Shown here one piece after another: positions 19,149-28,417 of a DNA stretch of 64,000 nt. Each line of letters begins with the position of its first letter. Within the stretch, counting starts at the first letter, position 1. The DNA lies in contig LR026961.1 in the NCBI GenBank assembly GCA_900498135.1, positions 2,414,666-2,478,665 on the forward strand. The letters are read 5' to 3'. The translations under genes were made by a program, and so were the position numbers. The notes beneath the pieces are model-generated. The model had not been told where the DNA came from and made no database searches. It was given only the letters and a program-made list of their open reading frames with translations. The DNA comes from an uncultured Desulfatiglans sp. GTDB taxonomy: Bacteria; Desulfobacterota; DSM-4660; Desulfatiglandales; Desulfatiglandaceae.

Positions 19149-22100
19149 GACGCGTGCCTCCGGATCCGGGAGGCAAGGGTTGTATGCCGGCATCGACGCC
19201 GGTTCAGTGGCTGTCAAAGGCATCGTCATCGATCAGGCGGGGGAAATCGTTCACGCCTGTCCGTATGCCCGGCATTTTGGGAGGGTCGAGGAGAAGATCC
19301 AGGAGTTGATCGCGCAGCTTTACGCGGATATCGGCCCCGAAAGTTTCCGGTCCATATCTTTTACCGGGAACCATGCCCGCAAGCTTGCCGAGGATCTCGA
19401 CGCTTTTTATGAGTTCGAAAACATCACCCAGGTCCTGGGCGCGCTGCATGTTGAGCCGAAGGCGCGTTCCATCATCAGCATGGGGGGGCAGGATACCGCT
19501 CTTTTCGAGATCGGACACGAGGCCGGGGCGTCCAAAGCGGGCGAAGGAGAGTGGGAGCTGGCCTATTTCAACTCGAACGGGCCGTGCGCATCCGGAACCG
19601 GATCGTTTATCGACCAGCAGGCTCAAAGACTGGCGACGGCCCTCTATGAGACCGAAAAGGTGGTTTCACAGGAGGCCATCGACCAGGTTCTCGCAGATTT
19701 TATCGAGCTCGGTTCGAAGAGCCTAAAACCCGCGCATGTTGCCTGCCGGTGTACGGTCTTCACCAAGTCGGACATGATCCACCTGCAGAACAAGGGCGAA
19801 CGGCTGGAGGATATCATTTTCGGCCTCCATATCGGCAATGCCCGCAATTACATGAGCACGATCGTCTCGAATCGCCGGCTGCGCGCGCCGATCCTTTTCA
19901 TCGGCGGACTTACGCTGAACCGGCTGCAGGTCCAGGCCTTCAAGGCGTATTTCCCGGATCTCGTCATCCCGCCTTATGCCACCGCGACCGGGGCGCTGGG
20001 GGTTGCTTTGCAGGCTCTCAGGAGCGGACACAGAGGGGTTGTCGAGGAGAAGAGACTGGAGGAGATCCGCTCCTCACGGATGGTGAATCTGCCCTCGGCA
20101 CAGAGGCTGATTCTGCGGAAAACGTTGTTCCCGGAAGGCAATCTCGTTGCTTCGAAGCCTCTGAAGAAGAAGACGCGCGTCTATCTTGGGCTCGATATCG
20201 GATCTACGACGACGAAGTATGTCCTGATGGATGAAAACAGGGTGATCATTCACAAGCGCTACGTGCCGACGCAGGGAAAACCCATCGAGGTGGTGAAGGA
20301 ACTCCTGGGGGAATTGCAGTCCGAATGGGGCGGTGCGCTGGAAATCACCGGTACGGCGACTACAGGGTCCGGTCGAAACGTTGTGGGGGATTTTCTCAAT
20401 GTCGATCTCATGATCGACGAGATCACGGCGCATGCCCGCGGTGCTGTCGAGATGGACGCCGCGGTGGACACGATCTTCGAGATCGGTGGTCAGGATTCGA
20501 AATACATCTATATCGCGAATACGCACCCGCTTGATTTCGATATGAACAAGGTCTGCGCTGCTGGGACCGGCAGTTTCCTCCACGAGCTGTCAAACAAGTA
20601 TGGGATCAACATCGTCGGGGAATTCCAGGATATCGCTCTTTCATCGTCGGCTCCGGTTCCGTTGGCCGAGCGCTGTACGGTATTCATGGAATCGGACCTG
20701 GTTTCCTATCTTCAGCGGGGGGCGCCGGTCAAGGATTTGATGGCGGGGCTTTGCTATGCCATCGTGTCCAATTATCTCAACCGCGTCGTGGGCAAGCGCC
20801 GCATCGGAGAGCGGATCATGTTCCTGGGGGGCCCTTCCCTGAACAAGGCGGTTGTGGCTGCCTTTGAAAACGTTCTCGGCAGGGGCCTGCTGGTGCCTCG
20901 GCATCGTGAGGTCCTGGGGGCCTATGGTGCGGCTTTGAGTGTTCAGGAACTGATGGCCTACGAAGGAAAGGGCGAGAGCAGTTTCAGAGGTATAGCCAGC
21001 GCTGTTGCGGATAACATGGAATACGAAGAGAAGATCTGCCATGCCGATCCCAATTGCCACAACCAGTGCAAGCTGAAGATTTATCATTTCGACGGGCGGC
21101 GGAGCGTGTGGGGCGGCGAATGTGGCCGCTACGACGTGACGCGGGGGCGCGGCGAGAAAAAACCCAATTATTTTGCGCTGAGACAGCGCGTTATGGATGA
21201 ATTTCTGGACGGCGTGGCGTTGACCCTCAAAGAGGGGGAGACGCGCCTGGAGGCGGACGGGCGGCCGACGGTCGGGCTTCAGAGGGCCCTGTACGTGCAT
21301 CAGACGGCGGTGCTTTGGGCGCATTTTTTCGATCGGTTGGGGTTCAGACTGGTGCTGACCCCTCCAACGACGCCCGCCATCTCCTCGCGCGGCATCGAAT
21401 CCATGGCCGCAGAAACGTGCTATCCGGTAAAGGTTTCGCACGGACATGCCCGCATGCTGATCGGCAGGACGCGCCACCTCTTCATGCCCTTCATGATCAC
21501 CATGGAGAAGCCTCAGGAGGCCGAAAAGGGCTTTTATTGTCCCATGGTGCAGGGCAACGCTTATATGCTGCAGTCCGCTTTGGGAATTGATCTGAAGAAG
21601 GCGTTGAGCCCGACAGTCTACCTTGATCGGGATCCTAAGACCATAGCCATGGCCTTGACCGAGGCCTTGGGTCCAAAGCTCGGTGTGCACTTTGCTGAGA
21701 CGCACCAGGCCCTGATCCATGCTTTGGGGAAGCAAGCGGCTTTCAGCCGCCGGCTGATACAGGAAGGCGATCGGGTCAGGGCCGCTATGGATGAACATGA
21801 GCCGCTCGTTGTGGTGACGGGCAGGCCCTACAATCTATATGACGAAAGGCTCAATCTGCGTCTTGGGCAGAATTTGGGGAAGATTGGTTTGACAGCCCTG
21901 CCGATGGATTTCCTTGATGTGTCGGCAGTGGACCTTTCCGACTTCCCCAGCATGTATTGGGGCTTGGGTGCACAGATCCTCAGGACGGCGAAGATCATCA
22001 AGGAGCACGATCACCTCTTCGGTCTGCATCTGACCAACTTCGAGTGTGGGCCGGATTCCTTTCTGGAGCATTTTTACCGCTATATCATGGGGGACAAGGC

Positions 22101-22245
22101 CTACCTCATTCTGGAACTGGATGAGCACAGCGCCGTAGCTGGTGTGATGACGCGTCTGGAGGCCTATCAAAACGTTATTGAAAACGTGCTGCGAAAGCAG
22201 CAGCAAGGGTTCAACGGCGCCCTGGACCACAGGGCAGCCAATTAG
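19138..22245 (+). CDS. 2-hydroxyacyl-CoA dehydratase activase-type protein (two ASKHA ATPase domains + DUF2229-like region), 1035 aa
   Basis: Two tandem BcrA/BadF/HgdC-type ATPase domains. The first has GIDAGSVAVKGIVID, GGQDTALFE, the cysteine-containing CASGTGSFIDQQ and CRCTVFTKSDM. The second (from ~350) has GLDIGSTTTKYVLMD, IGGQDSKYIYI, CAAGTGSFLHEL and ERCTVFMESDLVSYLQ. The paired cysteines fit the bridging [4Fe-4S] cluster of this family. A C-terminal part (~660-1000) resembles the DUF2229/COG3580 segment (LTPPTTPAISSRGIESMAAE). Such proteins use ATP to drive low-potential electron transfer to a radical dehydratase or reductase; the partner here is not known. ATG 19138 overlaps the upstream gene. 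The next gene, 286 bp downstream and separated by repeat D, encodes what is often the C-terminal part of one long fused protein. Confidence 0.88.
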   Translation: MEDETRASGSGRQGLYAGIDAGSVAVKGIVIDQAGEIVHACPYARHFGRVEEKIQELIAQLYADIGPESFRSISFTGNHARKLAEDLDAFYEFENITQVLGALHVEPKARSIISMGGQDTALFEIGHEAGASKAGEGEWELAYFNSNGPCASGTGSFIDQQAQRLATALYETEKVVSQEAIDQVLADFIELGSKSLKPAHVACRCTVFTKSDMIHLQNKGERLEDIIFGLHIGNARNYMSTIVSNRRLRAPILFIGGLTLNRLQVQAFKAYFPDLVIPPYATATGALGVALQALRSGHRGVVEEKRLEEIRSSRMVNLPSAQRLILRKTLFPEGNLVASKPLKKKTRVYLGLDIGSTTTKYVLMDENRVIIHKRYVPTQGKPIEVVKELLGELQSEWGGALEITGTATTGSGRNVVGDFLNVDLMIDEITAHARGAVEMDAAVDTIFEIGGQDSKYIYIANTHPLDFDMNKVCAAGTGSFLHELSNKYGINIVGEFQDIALSSSAPVPLAERCTVFMESDLVSYLQRGAPVKDLMAGLCYAIVSNYLNRVVGKRRIGERIMFLGGPSLNKAVVAAFENVLGRGLLVPRHREVLGAYGAALSVQELMAYEGKGESSFRGIASAVADNMEYEEKICHADPNCHNQCKLKIYHFDGRRSVWGGECGRYDVTRGRGEKKPNYFALRQRVMDEFLDGVALTLKEGETRLEADGRPTVGLQRALYVHQTAVLWAHFFDRLGFRLVLTPPTTPAISSRGIESMAAETCYPVKVSHGHARMLIGRTRHLFMPFMITMEKPQEAEKGFYCPMVQGNAYMLQSALGIDLKKALSPTVYLDRDPKTIAMALTEALGPKLGVHFAETHQALIHALGKQAAFSRRLIQEGDRVRAAMDEHEPLVVVTGRPYNLYDERLNLRLGQNLGKIGLTALPMDFLDVSAVDLSDFPSMYWGLGAQILRTAKIIKEHDHLFGLHLTNFECGPDSFLEHFYRYIMGDKAYLILELDEHSAVAGVMTRLEAYQNVIENVLRKQQQGFNGALDHRAAN

Positions 22246-22246
22246 T

Positions 22247-22472
22247 TTCCGTCCGGAAATGGTCTTTTTGGCCAATCTCGGCGTCGATCTGCACGTTTGC
22301 TTGTGCGGCGACCACCAGGTTGCCTCTGCGCAAACGCTGGATTTCCTTGATATGGGCCAAACCGGGACCCGCCGCGAAGCGGTGGGACTGAGCACCCGAA
22401 GGGTGTGAAGAAAAATCCTCATTTCCGGATTGGAAACCTTGCCGCGCCGGATGCTCTTTTCCGGATGGACAC
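22247..22472 (+). repeat. Dispersed palindromic repeat, copy D (intact long form) between two CoA-activase genes
   Basis: 226-bp long form. The left end TTCCGTCCGGAAATGG follows the activase stop codon by one base, and the tail ends TTTTCCGGATGGACAC. Within the right arm, after GATATGGGCCAA, a ~50-nt module is inserted: CCCGCCGC-GAA-GCGGTGGG forms an 8-bp hairpin with a GAA loop, and GCACCC-GAA-GGGTGT a second. Flanks CAATTAGT and CGATCAGT match at 6 of 8 positions. A further solo left end (TTCCATCCGGAAGAGG) follows at 22481. Confidence 0.9.
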
Positions 22473-22531
22473 CGATCAGTTTCCATCCGGAAGAGGAAAA
22501 ACGCACCATCGAGCGCCACAGAGTCGATCTC

Positions 22532-23911
22532 ATGAAGGATACAACTGCCAATGTGATAAGGTTTCAGGCGCTTACCGAACGGGTAGGCCGGGTGAACCTT
22601 CGGAACAAGACCTTTCTGATCCCCCAGATGAACCGGATCGGTTCGCATCTCCTGGCGGCGACCTTTCGGGGTTTCGGCATCCGTGCCCAGGTGATGGAAA
22701 CATTCAAGGGGCTCGACCTCGGGAAGGAGTATACCTCGGGGAAGGAATGTTTCCCCTGTCAAGTGACGACGGGAGACATTCTGTACCACATGAAAAAGGA
22801 AAAAGAGCGGCTTGGAGATGCCTTCAAGGCCGATGATTACGTCTATTTCATGCCGGAAGCGGATGGCCCCTGCCGTTTCGGCATGTACAACAAGTATCAG
22901 CGCATCGTATTGGATTCTTTTCCCGATCTGGAGAGTTTGAGGATCGGGTCGTTGACCACCAAGGACGGGTATGCGCTCGATGGGCTGATCGAGCGCCATC
23001 GGGTGCGGGACCTGCGCAAATCGGCGTATTTTTCGGTGATCGTCGGGGATATTCTCGACCGCCTTTTGTGGCGCGTTCGACCTTATGAACGCCGACCGGG
23101 TGTGACGGATGCCTTTATCGAGCAGGCCATGCAGCGGATGGAGCAGGCTTTCGAGCGGCATGCCGCGAAGAAGGATTTCGATGCGATCCTGGGACGGCTC
23201 GGGGAGATCATCGAGGAGGGACGCGGCCTGGTCGATCCGGCCATCCCTCCGAAGCCTCTGATTGGGTTGGTGGGTGAGATCTATCTGCGCACCCACGTGG
23301 AGGCCAACCAGGATTTGATCCGGTTGATCGAGAGGTACGGCGGGGAGGTGGTGAACGCATCGCTCGCCGAATGGATGAACTATACGAGTTACGACCGTTT
23401 GCGTGAAGCCCGGAAGGATTTCGTCACCGCTCTGCGCCAGCTCCGCATGGCCCCCCTGAAAGAGGCTCTCAACAGAATCATGAGCTATGGGGGGGATTTG
23501 TTCTATCAGGAGTATCGTCAGCGGCAGGTCTACCGTTTTGCAAGGAGCAGGATCGACCTGCTGGAGGACCATCGCATCGCGCATTTGGACAAGCTGCTGC
23601 GGCACACAAACCTGTTCAGCTTCGATGTAGGGACTGAAGCCTGCTTGAGCATACCCGGTATTGTCGAGTATGCAAAAAGCGGATTCAACGGTGTGGTGAA
23701 TGTCTATCCTTTCACCTGCATGCCGAGCACGATCACGTCGGCTGTTATCAAACCCGTCATCAATCGCTACAAGATTCCATACCTGGACACGCCATACGAC
23801 TCCAGTTCCCAGCCCGGAAGAGAAGCGACCATCAGAACGTTTATGTATCAAGCCCATCAACACTTCCAACGAAATGGAAGGCTACGGAAGGAGAGTCATT
23901 TCGCCCCATGA
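22532..23911 (+). CDS. 2-hydroxyacyl-CoA dehydratase/activase-related protein (COG3581-type), 459 aa
   Basis: Recognised by the cysteine-bearing blocks YTSGKECFPCQVTTGDIL, FMPEADGPCRFGMYNKYQ and VYPFTCMPSTITSAVI, which are typical of the C-terminal third of large CoA-activase fusion proteins and of stand-alone COG3581 proteins. The middle part has GLVGEIYLRTHVEANQDLI. The cysteines probably bind an iron-sulfur cluster. Start ATG 22532 is chosen because the 34 in-frame codons before it are repeat-derived; no strong ribosome site is visible, so the start is uncertain. The stop overlaps the next ATG (ATGA). The protein very likely works with the 1035-aa activase encoded just upstream. Confidence 0.83.
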   Translation: MKDTTANVIRFQALTERVGRVNLRNKTFLIPQMNRIGSHLLAATFRGFGIRAQVMETFKGLDLGKEYTSGKECFPCQVTTGDILYHMKKEKERLGDAFKADDYVYFMPEADGPCRFGMYNKYQRIVLDSFPDLESLRIGSLTTKDGYALDGLIERHRVRDLRKSAYFSVIVGDILDRLLWRVRPYERRPGVTDAFIEQAMQRMEQAFERHAAKKDFDAILGRLGEIIEEGRGLVDPAIPPKPLIGLVGEIYLRTHVEANQDLIRLIERYGGEVVNASLAEWMNYTSYDRLREARKDFVTALRQLRMAPLKEALNRIMSYGGDLFYQEYRQRQVYRFARSRIDLLEDHRIAHLDKLLRHTNLFSFDVGTEACLSIPGIVEYAKSGFNGVVNVYPFTCMPSTITSAVIKPVINRYKIPYLDTPYDSSSQPGREATIRTFMYQAHQHFQRNGRLRKESHFAP

Positions 23912-25416
23912 AGACCAAAATGCTTATCAACGCGGTGGAATCGGAGGAATACCGGGTAGCCATCGTCACCGACAATGTCTTGGACGGTTTTTACATCGAG
24001 AGCACCGCCACCGAGCAGAAGATCGGAAATATCTACAAGGGTACCATAGAACGAATAGAACCCAGTCTGCAGGCATGTTTCGTAAATTTCGGGGCTGACA
24101 AGAACGGGTTTCTGCCTTCTGCAGATATTCATCCGGAGTACTATCATATACCATACGACCCGTCTTCCGACGGACCGCCGCCGCCGCTCGAAAAAGTCCT
24201 CAAGAAAGGGCAGGAGCTGCTCGTACAGGTGATCAAAGAGATGCCGGGCCGCAAGGGAGCTCATCTCACAACCTTTTTGTCGCTTGCGGGTCGTTATCTT
24301 GTTCTCACGCCGGGTCGGGAGATGGGTGGCGTTTCCAAGAAGATCGAAGACGAAAAAGAGAGGGTGCGGTTAAAATCGGTCATGTCGGAGTTCACCCTCC
24401 CCGAGGGAGTGGGATTCATCGTGCGTACCGCCGCCCTCAAGCAGAACAAGCGGGAGCTCTCCAGAGATCTGAACCGGCTCTTGCGCATGTGGGAAAACAT
24501 CCGGAAGGCGGCGAGAGAGGTGCCCCCTCTGACCTTGATTCACAAAGAGCAGGATGTCTGCCTCAGGACCCTTCGGGACTACTTCACCGGCGAGATTACG
24601 GAAGTGCTGGTGGACGACAAGGACACCTACGCGAATGTCCAGTCCTACATGAAAATCATCTCCCCGGCTCATCAGAACCGGGTGAAGCTTTACAAGGACA
24701 AACGCCCCATCTTCGATCATTACAAGATCGAAGAGCAGATCGAGGCGATTTACCGCAGCGAGGTGCCCCTCAAGTCGGGTGGATCTATCGTGATCGATCA
24801 GACCGAGGCGCTGATCTCCATCGATGTCAACTCGGGGCGGGGCAAGAGTGGCAAGGATATAGAGACCACGGCCTTCAAGACCAATACGGAAGCGGCGGTG
24901 GAGGTGGCCCGGCAGCTGCGTCTGCGGGACATGGGCGGCCTCGTCGTGATCGATTTCATCGACATGCGGGACAAGAACCACAACCGGGATGTCGAAAAGA
25001 TGTTGCGCGAGGAGATGAAGAAAGACCGCGCCAAGACGGACATGTCCCACATCTCGAAGTTCGGACTGCTCGAGTTGTCGCGCCAGCGATTGAGACCGTC
25101 GATCGAATCGCGCAGTTATCAATCCTGTCCCCATTGCCAGGGCCGCGGCATCGTCCCGTCCGTGGAATCCGCGGCCATCTCTTTCCTGCGCCAGATCTGG
25201 CTGGGTATTACGACCAAAGAAGTGAATCAGGTGCGGGGGATTTTGTCGCTGGATGTGGCGACCTATCTGCAGAACAAGAAGCGGCATGAGCTTGCCGAAC
25301 TCGAATCCCGCTATGGCGTCTGCATCAATCTCAAAGGGGATCCGCTCCTGCCGCCTGGAAAAGGCCAGGTCGAATTCCTGCAGGAGACCCAGCCGAAAGA
25401 GAATGGATCGGTGTGA
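23908..25416 (+). CDS. rng: Ribonuclease G/E family endoribonuclease
   Basis: 502-aa RNase G type, which cleaves single-stranded AU-rich RNA and matures 16S rRNA 5' ends. The embedded S1 domain (about 38-130) includes GNIYKGTIERIEPSLQACFV and FGADKNGFLPSADI. The catalytic DNase-I-like region has ISIDVNSGRGKSGKDIE and GLVVIDFIDMRD with the two metal-binding aspartates, and the Zn-link motif is SCPHCQGRG. The RNase E C-terminal scaffold domain is absent. It overlaps the previous gene by 4 bp. A GC-rich hairpin (GGCCGGG 25441-25447 with CCCGGCC 25456-25462) follows the stop without a T-run. With rny this is the second mRNA-decay nuclease in the window. Confidence 0.95.
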   Translation: MKTKMLINAVESEEYRVAIVTDNVLDGFYIESTATEQKIGNIYKGTIERIEPSLQACFVNFGADKNGFLPSADIHPEYYHIPYDPSSDGPPPPLEKVLKKGQELLVQVIKEMPGRKGAHLTTFLSLAGRYLVLTPGREMGGVSKKIEDEKERVRLKSVMSEFTLPEGVGFIVRTAALKQNKRELSRDLNRLLRMWENIRKAAREVPPLTLIHKEQDVCLRTLRDYFTGEITEVLVDDKDTYANVQSYMKIISPAHQNRVKLYKDKRPIFDHYKIEEQIEAIYRSEVPLKSGGSIVIDQTEALISIDVNSGRGKSGKDIETTAFKTNTEAAVEVARQLRLRDMGGLVVIDFIDMRDKNHNRDVEKMLREEMKKDRAKTDMSHISKFGLLELSRQRLRPSIESRSYQSCPHCQGRGIVPSVESAAISFLRQIWLGITTKEVNQVRGILSLDVATYLQNKKRHELAELESRYGVCINLKGDPLLPPGKGQVEFLQETQPKENGSV

Positions 25417-25495
25417 TCTCAGGGTTCAGGCCGCAGGACGGGCCGGGGGCGGGTGCCCGGCCGAAAGATGGCTCAGGGCGGTGCGCTGAGATTTG

Positions 25496-27328
25496 ATGTT
25501 CAATAATATCTTCTATTTTATCGTGGTTCTCCTGGCCTATGGCGTCGGCGACGCCGAACGGCCTCCGATCCATCTCTTGCCGCTGCATGCCGGCCTGATC
25601 GCTGGAAGCTGGCTGCTCTTCGCCCTGTTGTGCCGGACCGGTTTCAGGGCGCTCCTCACGCGGTCCCTGGGCACGAATGAGGCGGTTCACCTCCCGGAAC
25701 GCTACCATGCGCTCCTGGCGAAATTTTCCGTCCTGGCGGTGATCCTCTTTGCGGTGGCGGTCTACGGTTTCCACCTGAAGGGGTGGTTGCATGCGTTTCC
25801 TTTCTCGGACCGGCTCGACGTCCTGGATCATTCCTTGGCGCTCGCCTTTTTCCTCTGTTACCTGGCGACCATCTGGTATTGGGCCTATCCGGTTTCCGAG
25901 GCCTTCATGGAGACCGGCATCGGGCGCCGCCGGTTCATCGCCTCACATCTGCGGCTCAATATCCCGATTCTTCTCCCGTGGTGGGCCCTCACGTTTATTG
26001 CCGATGTCACCGGGCTTCTAGCCGGGTCGCGGGAAGCCCTTTTCCTGGGAGGAATGCTGGGGCAGATGCTCTTTTATGCGCTCTTCCTGCTTCTTCTCAT
26101 GACCATCATGCCCGTTTTCATTCAGTTTTTCTGGGGCTGTCGGCCGCTGGAAGATTCCCCTCCGGTCCAGGAACTGAAGTCCTTCCTCTCGCAACAGGGG
26201 TTTCGCTACCGCAAACTTCTCAATTGGCCGATCTTCGCCGGGCGCTTGATGACGGCCGGAGTGATGGGCATCGTTCCCCGCTTCCGATACATCCTGTTTA
26301 CGGAGTCTCTGCTGAGGGCCCTCCCCGCAGAAGAACTGAAGGCAGTGGCGGCCCATGAGATGGGCCACGTCAAGTACAAGCATCTACTGTTTTACCTCCT
26401 GTTGTTCCTAGGGTTTATCTTTCTCTTTTCGAGCGGTTTCGAGATTCTCGGCTATGCCCTGCTGGCGCATCCGTATCTCTCCCCCTTGCTTCACGCGGGA
26501 CAGGGAATCGATTCACCCCTATTTTTCATCCTGGCGGCGCTCCCCATGGTCCTGGTTTTGCTGGTTTATTTTCGCTTCGTCATGGGTTTTTTCATGCGCC
26601 ATTTCGAACGGCAGGCGGATCTCTATTCGGCGCGCCTGATGGGATCTCCCTGGCCGGCCATCAATGCCCTGGAGCGGATCGCCTGGCTCAGCGGCCGTAT
26701 CCGAGACCTGCCGAGCTGGCATCATTTCAGTATCCGCGAGCGTGTGGAGACCCTGCAGCGCAGTACATGGGACCGCGGCCTCGTGCGGCGACACAACCGG
26801 ATGCTGCTGATCTCGGTTGTCCTTTACGTGATGGGTGTGGGGGTCCTGGGCACCTTCATGCATTTCTCCGGATGGCGGGACCGGGCCGCCCTGGATCTGC
26901 TTGCGCAGGTGATCCAGGAGGAGTTGGCTGAGCAGCCGGATCATATGGAATTGAGACAGAGCCTGGCGATGGTTTACCAGCAGAAGGGGGATGAGGCCGC
27001 CGCGATGCAGATATACCGGGAAATCCTCGAGCGGGACCCCGGCAACGCAGTGGCCCTGAACAATCTTGCCTGGTTGCTGCTGATCGCACGGGACGAAGGG
27101 ATGCGTGATCCCTCAGAGGCGTTGCGCCACGCGCAGGCCGCAGTCGCCCTTGAACCGTCGGCCGTTTTTCTGGATACCCTGGCCGAGGCCTACTTCGCCC
27201 ACGGCCGTCTAGACGAGGCGATTATGACAGCCGAAAAGGCCCTCGCCGTCGCAGCTCCAGACGATGACCGGCGTTACTTGCGGAGACAGCTTGAACGGTT
27301 TCGGGAGGGTGATGCCGACAAGAAATGA
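25496..27328 (+). CDS. M48-type membrane zinc metallopeptidase with C-terminal TPRs, 610 aa
   Basis: A Ste24/HtpX-like integral membrane protease. Several membrane segments precede the zinc motif (for example FYFIVVLLAYGVG, LIAGSWLLFALLC, FSVLAVILFAVAVY, MLFYALFLLLLMTIM). The HEMGH motif (AAHEMGHVKYKH, near residue 287) has the two zinc histidines and the catalytic Glu. The third ligand is in RHFERQADLYSARLMG. Two more hydrophobic segments flank this. After a final membrane segment (MLLISVVLYVMGVGVLGTFM), residues ~475-600 form TPR repeats (AAAMQIYREILERDPGNAVA), probably for substrate or partner binding. It likely processes or degrades membrane proteins. ATG 25496 is chosen over the adjoining TTG. 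Confidence 0.9.
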   Translation: MFNNIFYFIVVLLAYGVGDAERPPIHLLPLHAGLIAGSWLLFALLCRTGFRALLTRSLGTNEAVHLPERYHALLAKFSVLAVILFAVAVYGFHLKGWLHAFPFSDRLDVLDHSLALAFFLCYLATIWYWAYPVSEAFMETGIGRRRFIASHLRLNIPILLPWWALTFIADVTGLLAGSREALFLGGMLGQMLFYALFLLLLMTIMPVFIQFFWGCRPLEDSPPVQELKSFLSQQGFRYRKLLNWPIFAGRLMTAGVMGIVPRFRYILFTESLLRALPAEELKAVAAHEMGHVKYKHLLFYLLLFLGFIFLFSSGFEILGYALLAHPYLSPLLHAGQGIDSPLFFILAALPMVLVLLVYFRFVMGFFMRHFERQADLYSARLMGSPWPAINALERIAWLSGRIRDLPSWHHFSIRERVETLQRSTWDRGLVRRHNRMLLISVVLYVMGVGVLGTFMHFSGWRDRAALDLLAQVIQEELAEQPDHMELRQSLAMVYQQKGDEAAAMQIYREILERDPGNAVALNNLAWLLLIARDEGMRDPSEALRHAQAAVALEPSAVFLDTLAEAYFAHGRLDEAIMTAEKALAVAAPDDDRRYLRRQLERFREGDADKK

Positions 27329-27343
27329 GCGGTATGTCTGCAT

Positions 27344-28390
27344 TCATCGGATGATTCTCATAACGAGCGGCCCGACTCCCTTTTCTACCATTTCAAGTTT
27401 CTTGGCGAGACCATAGGAAAGATCTATGTCCCTGCCTTCGATAAAGGGTCCCCGATCAGTGACCACTGCCTGCACAGTCTTTCCGTTCTCCGGGTTTGCC
27501 AGTTCCACACGTGTGCCAAAGGGTAGTTCGCGGTGGGCGATGGTTGGGGCATGCATGTCGAACGAATCTCCGTTGGCCATTGGGCGGCCATGATAGGCGT
27601 CTCCATACCAGCTTGCTACGACTTCCTGACTTTCCGGATAAGATGGCTTTCGAATTTTAAGCACGGTGCCGATCTCCAGTTTACGCGGGTCGGCAACATC
27701 ATTGTCATGGACGAGATCTTCCAAGTTGACGTGGAAGCGTCGGACTGCCAAGTCCCAGAGAGTGTCCCCCTGTTTGACGGTATACGTGACCCATTCCAGA
27801 TCTTTCAGCTGGTCCAGTCCTGGTGTGTTATCAGCCTCAGTAATGCTATCCGCAAGATCGTTAGCCCTTATGGTTTTCGCTTCTCCTGATGCTCTTTCAT
27901 GGGCAGCAGGCGTATGACGGTCCAGAGTGTTGTTCAGCTTAATTGGAATTTTTGCTGGGCGTCCCTTCTCAGCGTCCTCAATTAAAACCGAGCGGGCAGG
28001 TTCAACCGTTGCTCTGTCTGAAAGAGCACTTTCGGGAGTTTCTTGGGCCCAAACTGGTTTAGGAGATAGCGGCAACCCTATTTGTTCTATGAAGAACTGA
28101 GAGAAGGTTTCCAGGGGGCGGGACGCTGACGGCTTCGAGACAAGCGATACAGATTGTTGTTGGATTGCCTGCTCAGTCGGTGATCCGATAGGATGGCCCT
28201 GTATCTCCTGGAGCACCTGTTCGAATTTTTCTTCTCCTCGAACGACGGCGCCTTGCTTTAGAAACCAATTACCGTTCTTTGAGCTGCGGCCAATGGCATC
28301 GGGGTTCAGTTTTTTGAGTTTTTGCCACGAGGTGCTAAGAATCTTGGTTACCTTGGCAATAGTATCGCCTTGCTGGATATGGTAATTCAA
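27344..28390 (-). CDS. LysM - LysM - RlpA-like (double-psi beta barrel) protein, 348 aa, no signal peptide
   Basis: Residues 3-50 form a LysM motif (YHIQQGDTIAKVTKILSTSW). A low-complexity linker follows, then a second LysM near 205-250 (YTVKQGDTLWDLAVRRFHVN) and a C-terminal RlpA/DPBB domain (VVASWYGDAYHGRPMANGDS, FGTRVELANPENGKTV, VVTDRGPFIEGRDIDLSYG). RlpA proteins act as septal lytic transglycosylases and LysM binds peptidoglycan. Oddly, there is no signal peptide: the TTG start at 28390 is well supported by AGGAGGT six bases upstream, and the LysM begins at residue 3. It may leave the cell by another route. Convergent with the M48 gene (15 bp apart); repeat copy E begins 27 bp upstream. 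Confidence 0.87.
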   Translation of the reverse strand: MNYHIQQGDTIAKVTKILSTSWQKLKKLNPDAIGRSSKNGNWFLKQGAVVRGEEKFEQVLQEIQGHPIGSPTEQAIQQQSVSLVSKPSASRPLETFSQFFIEQIGLPLSPKPVWAQETPESALSDRATVEPARSVLIEDAEKGRPAKIPIKLNNTLDRHTPAAHERASGEAKTIRANDLADSITEADNTPGLDQLKDLEWVTYTVKQGDTLWDLAVRRFHVNLEDLVHDNDVADPRKLEIGTVLKIRKPSYPESQEVVASWYGDAYHGRPMANGDSFDMHAPTIAHRELPFGTRVELANPENGKTVQAVVTDRGPFIEGRDIDLSYGLAKKLEMVEKGVGPLVMRIIR

Positions 28391-28417
28391 GTGATGACCT
28401 CCTGGTGTTTAGATGGT

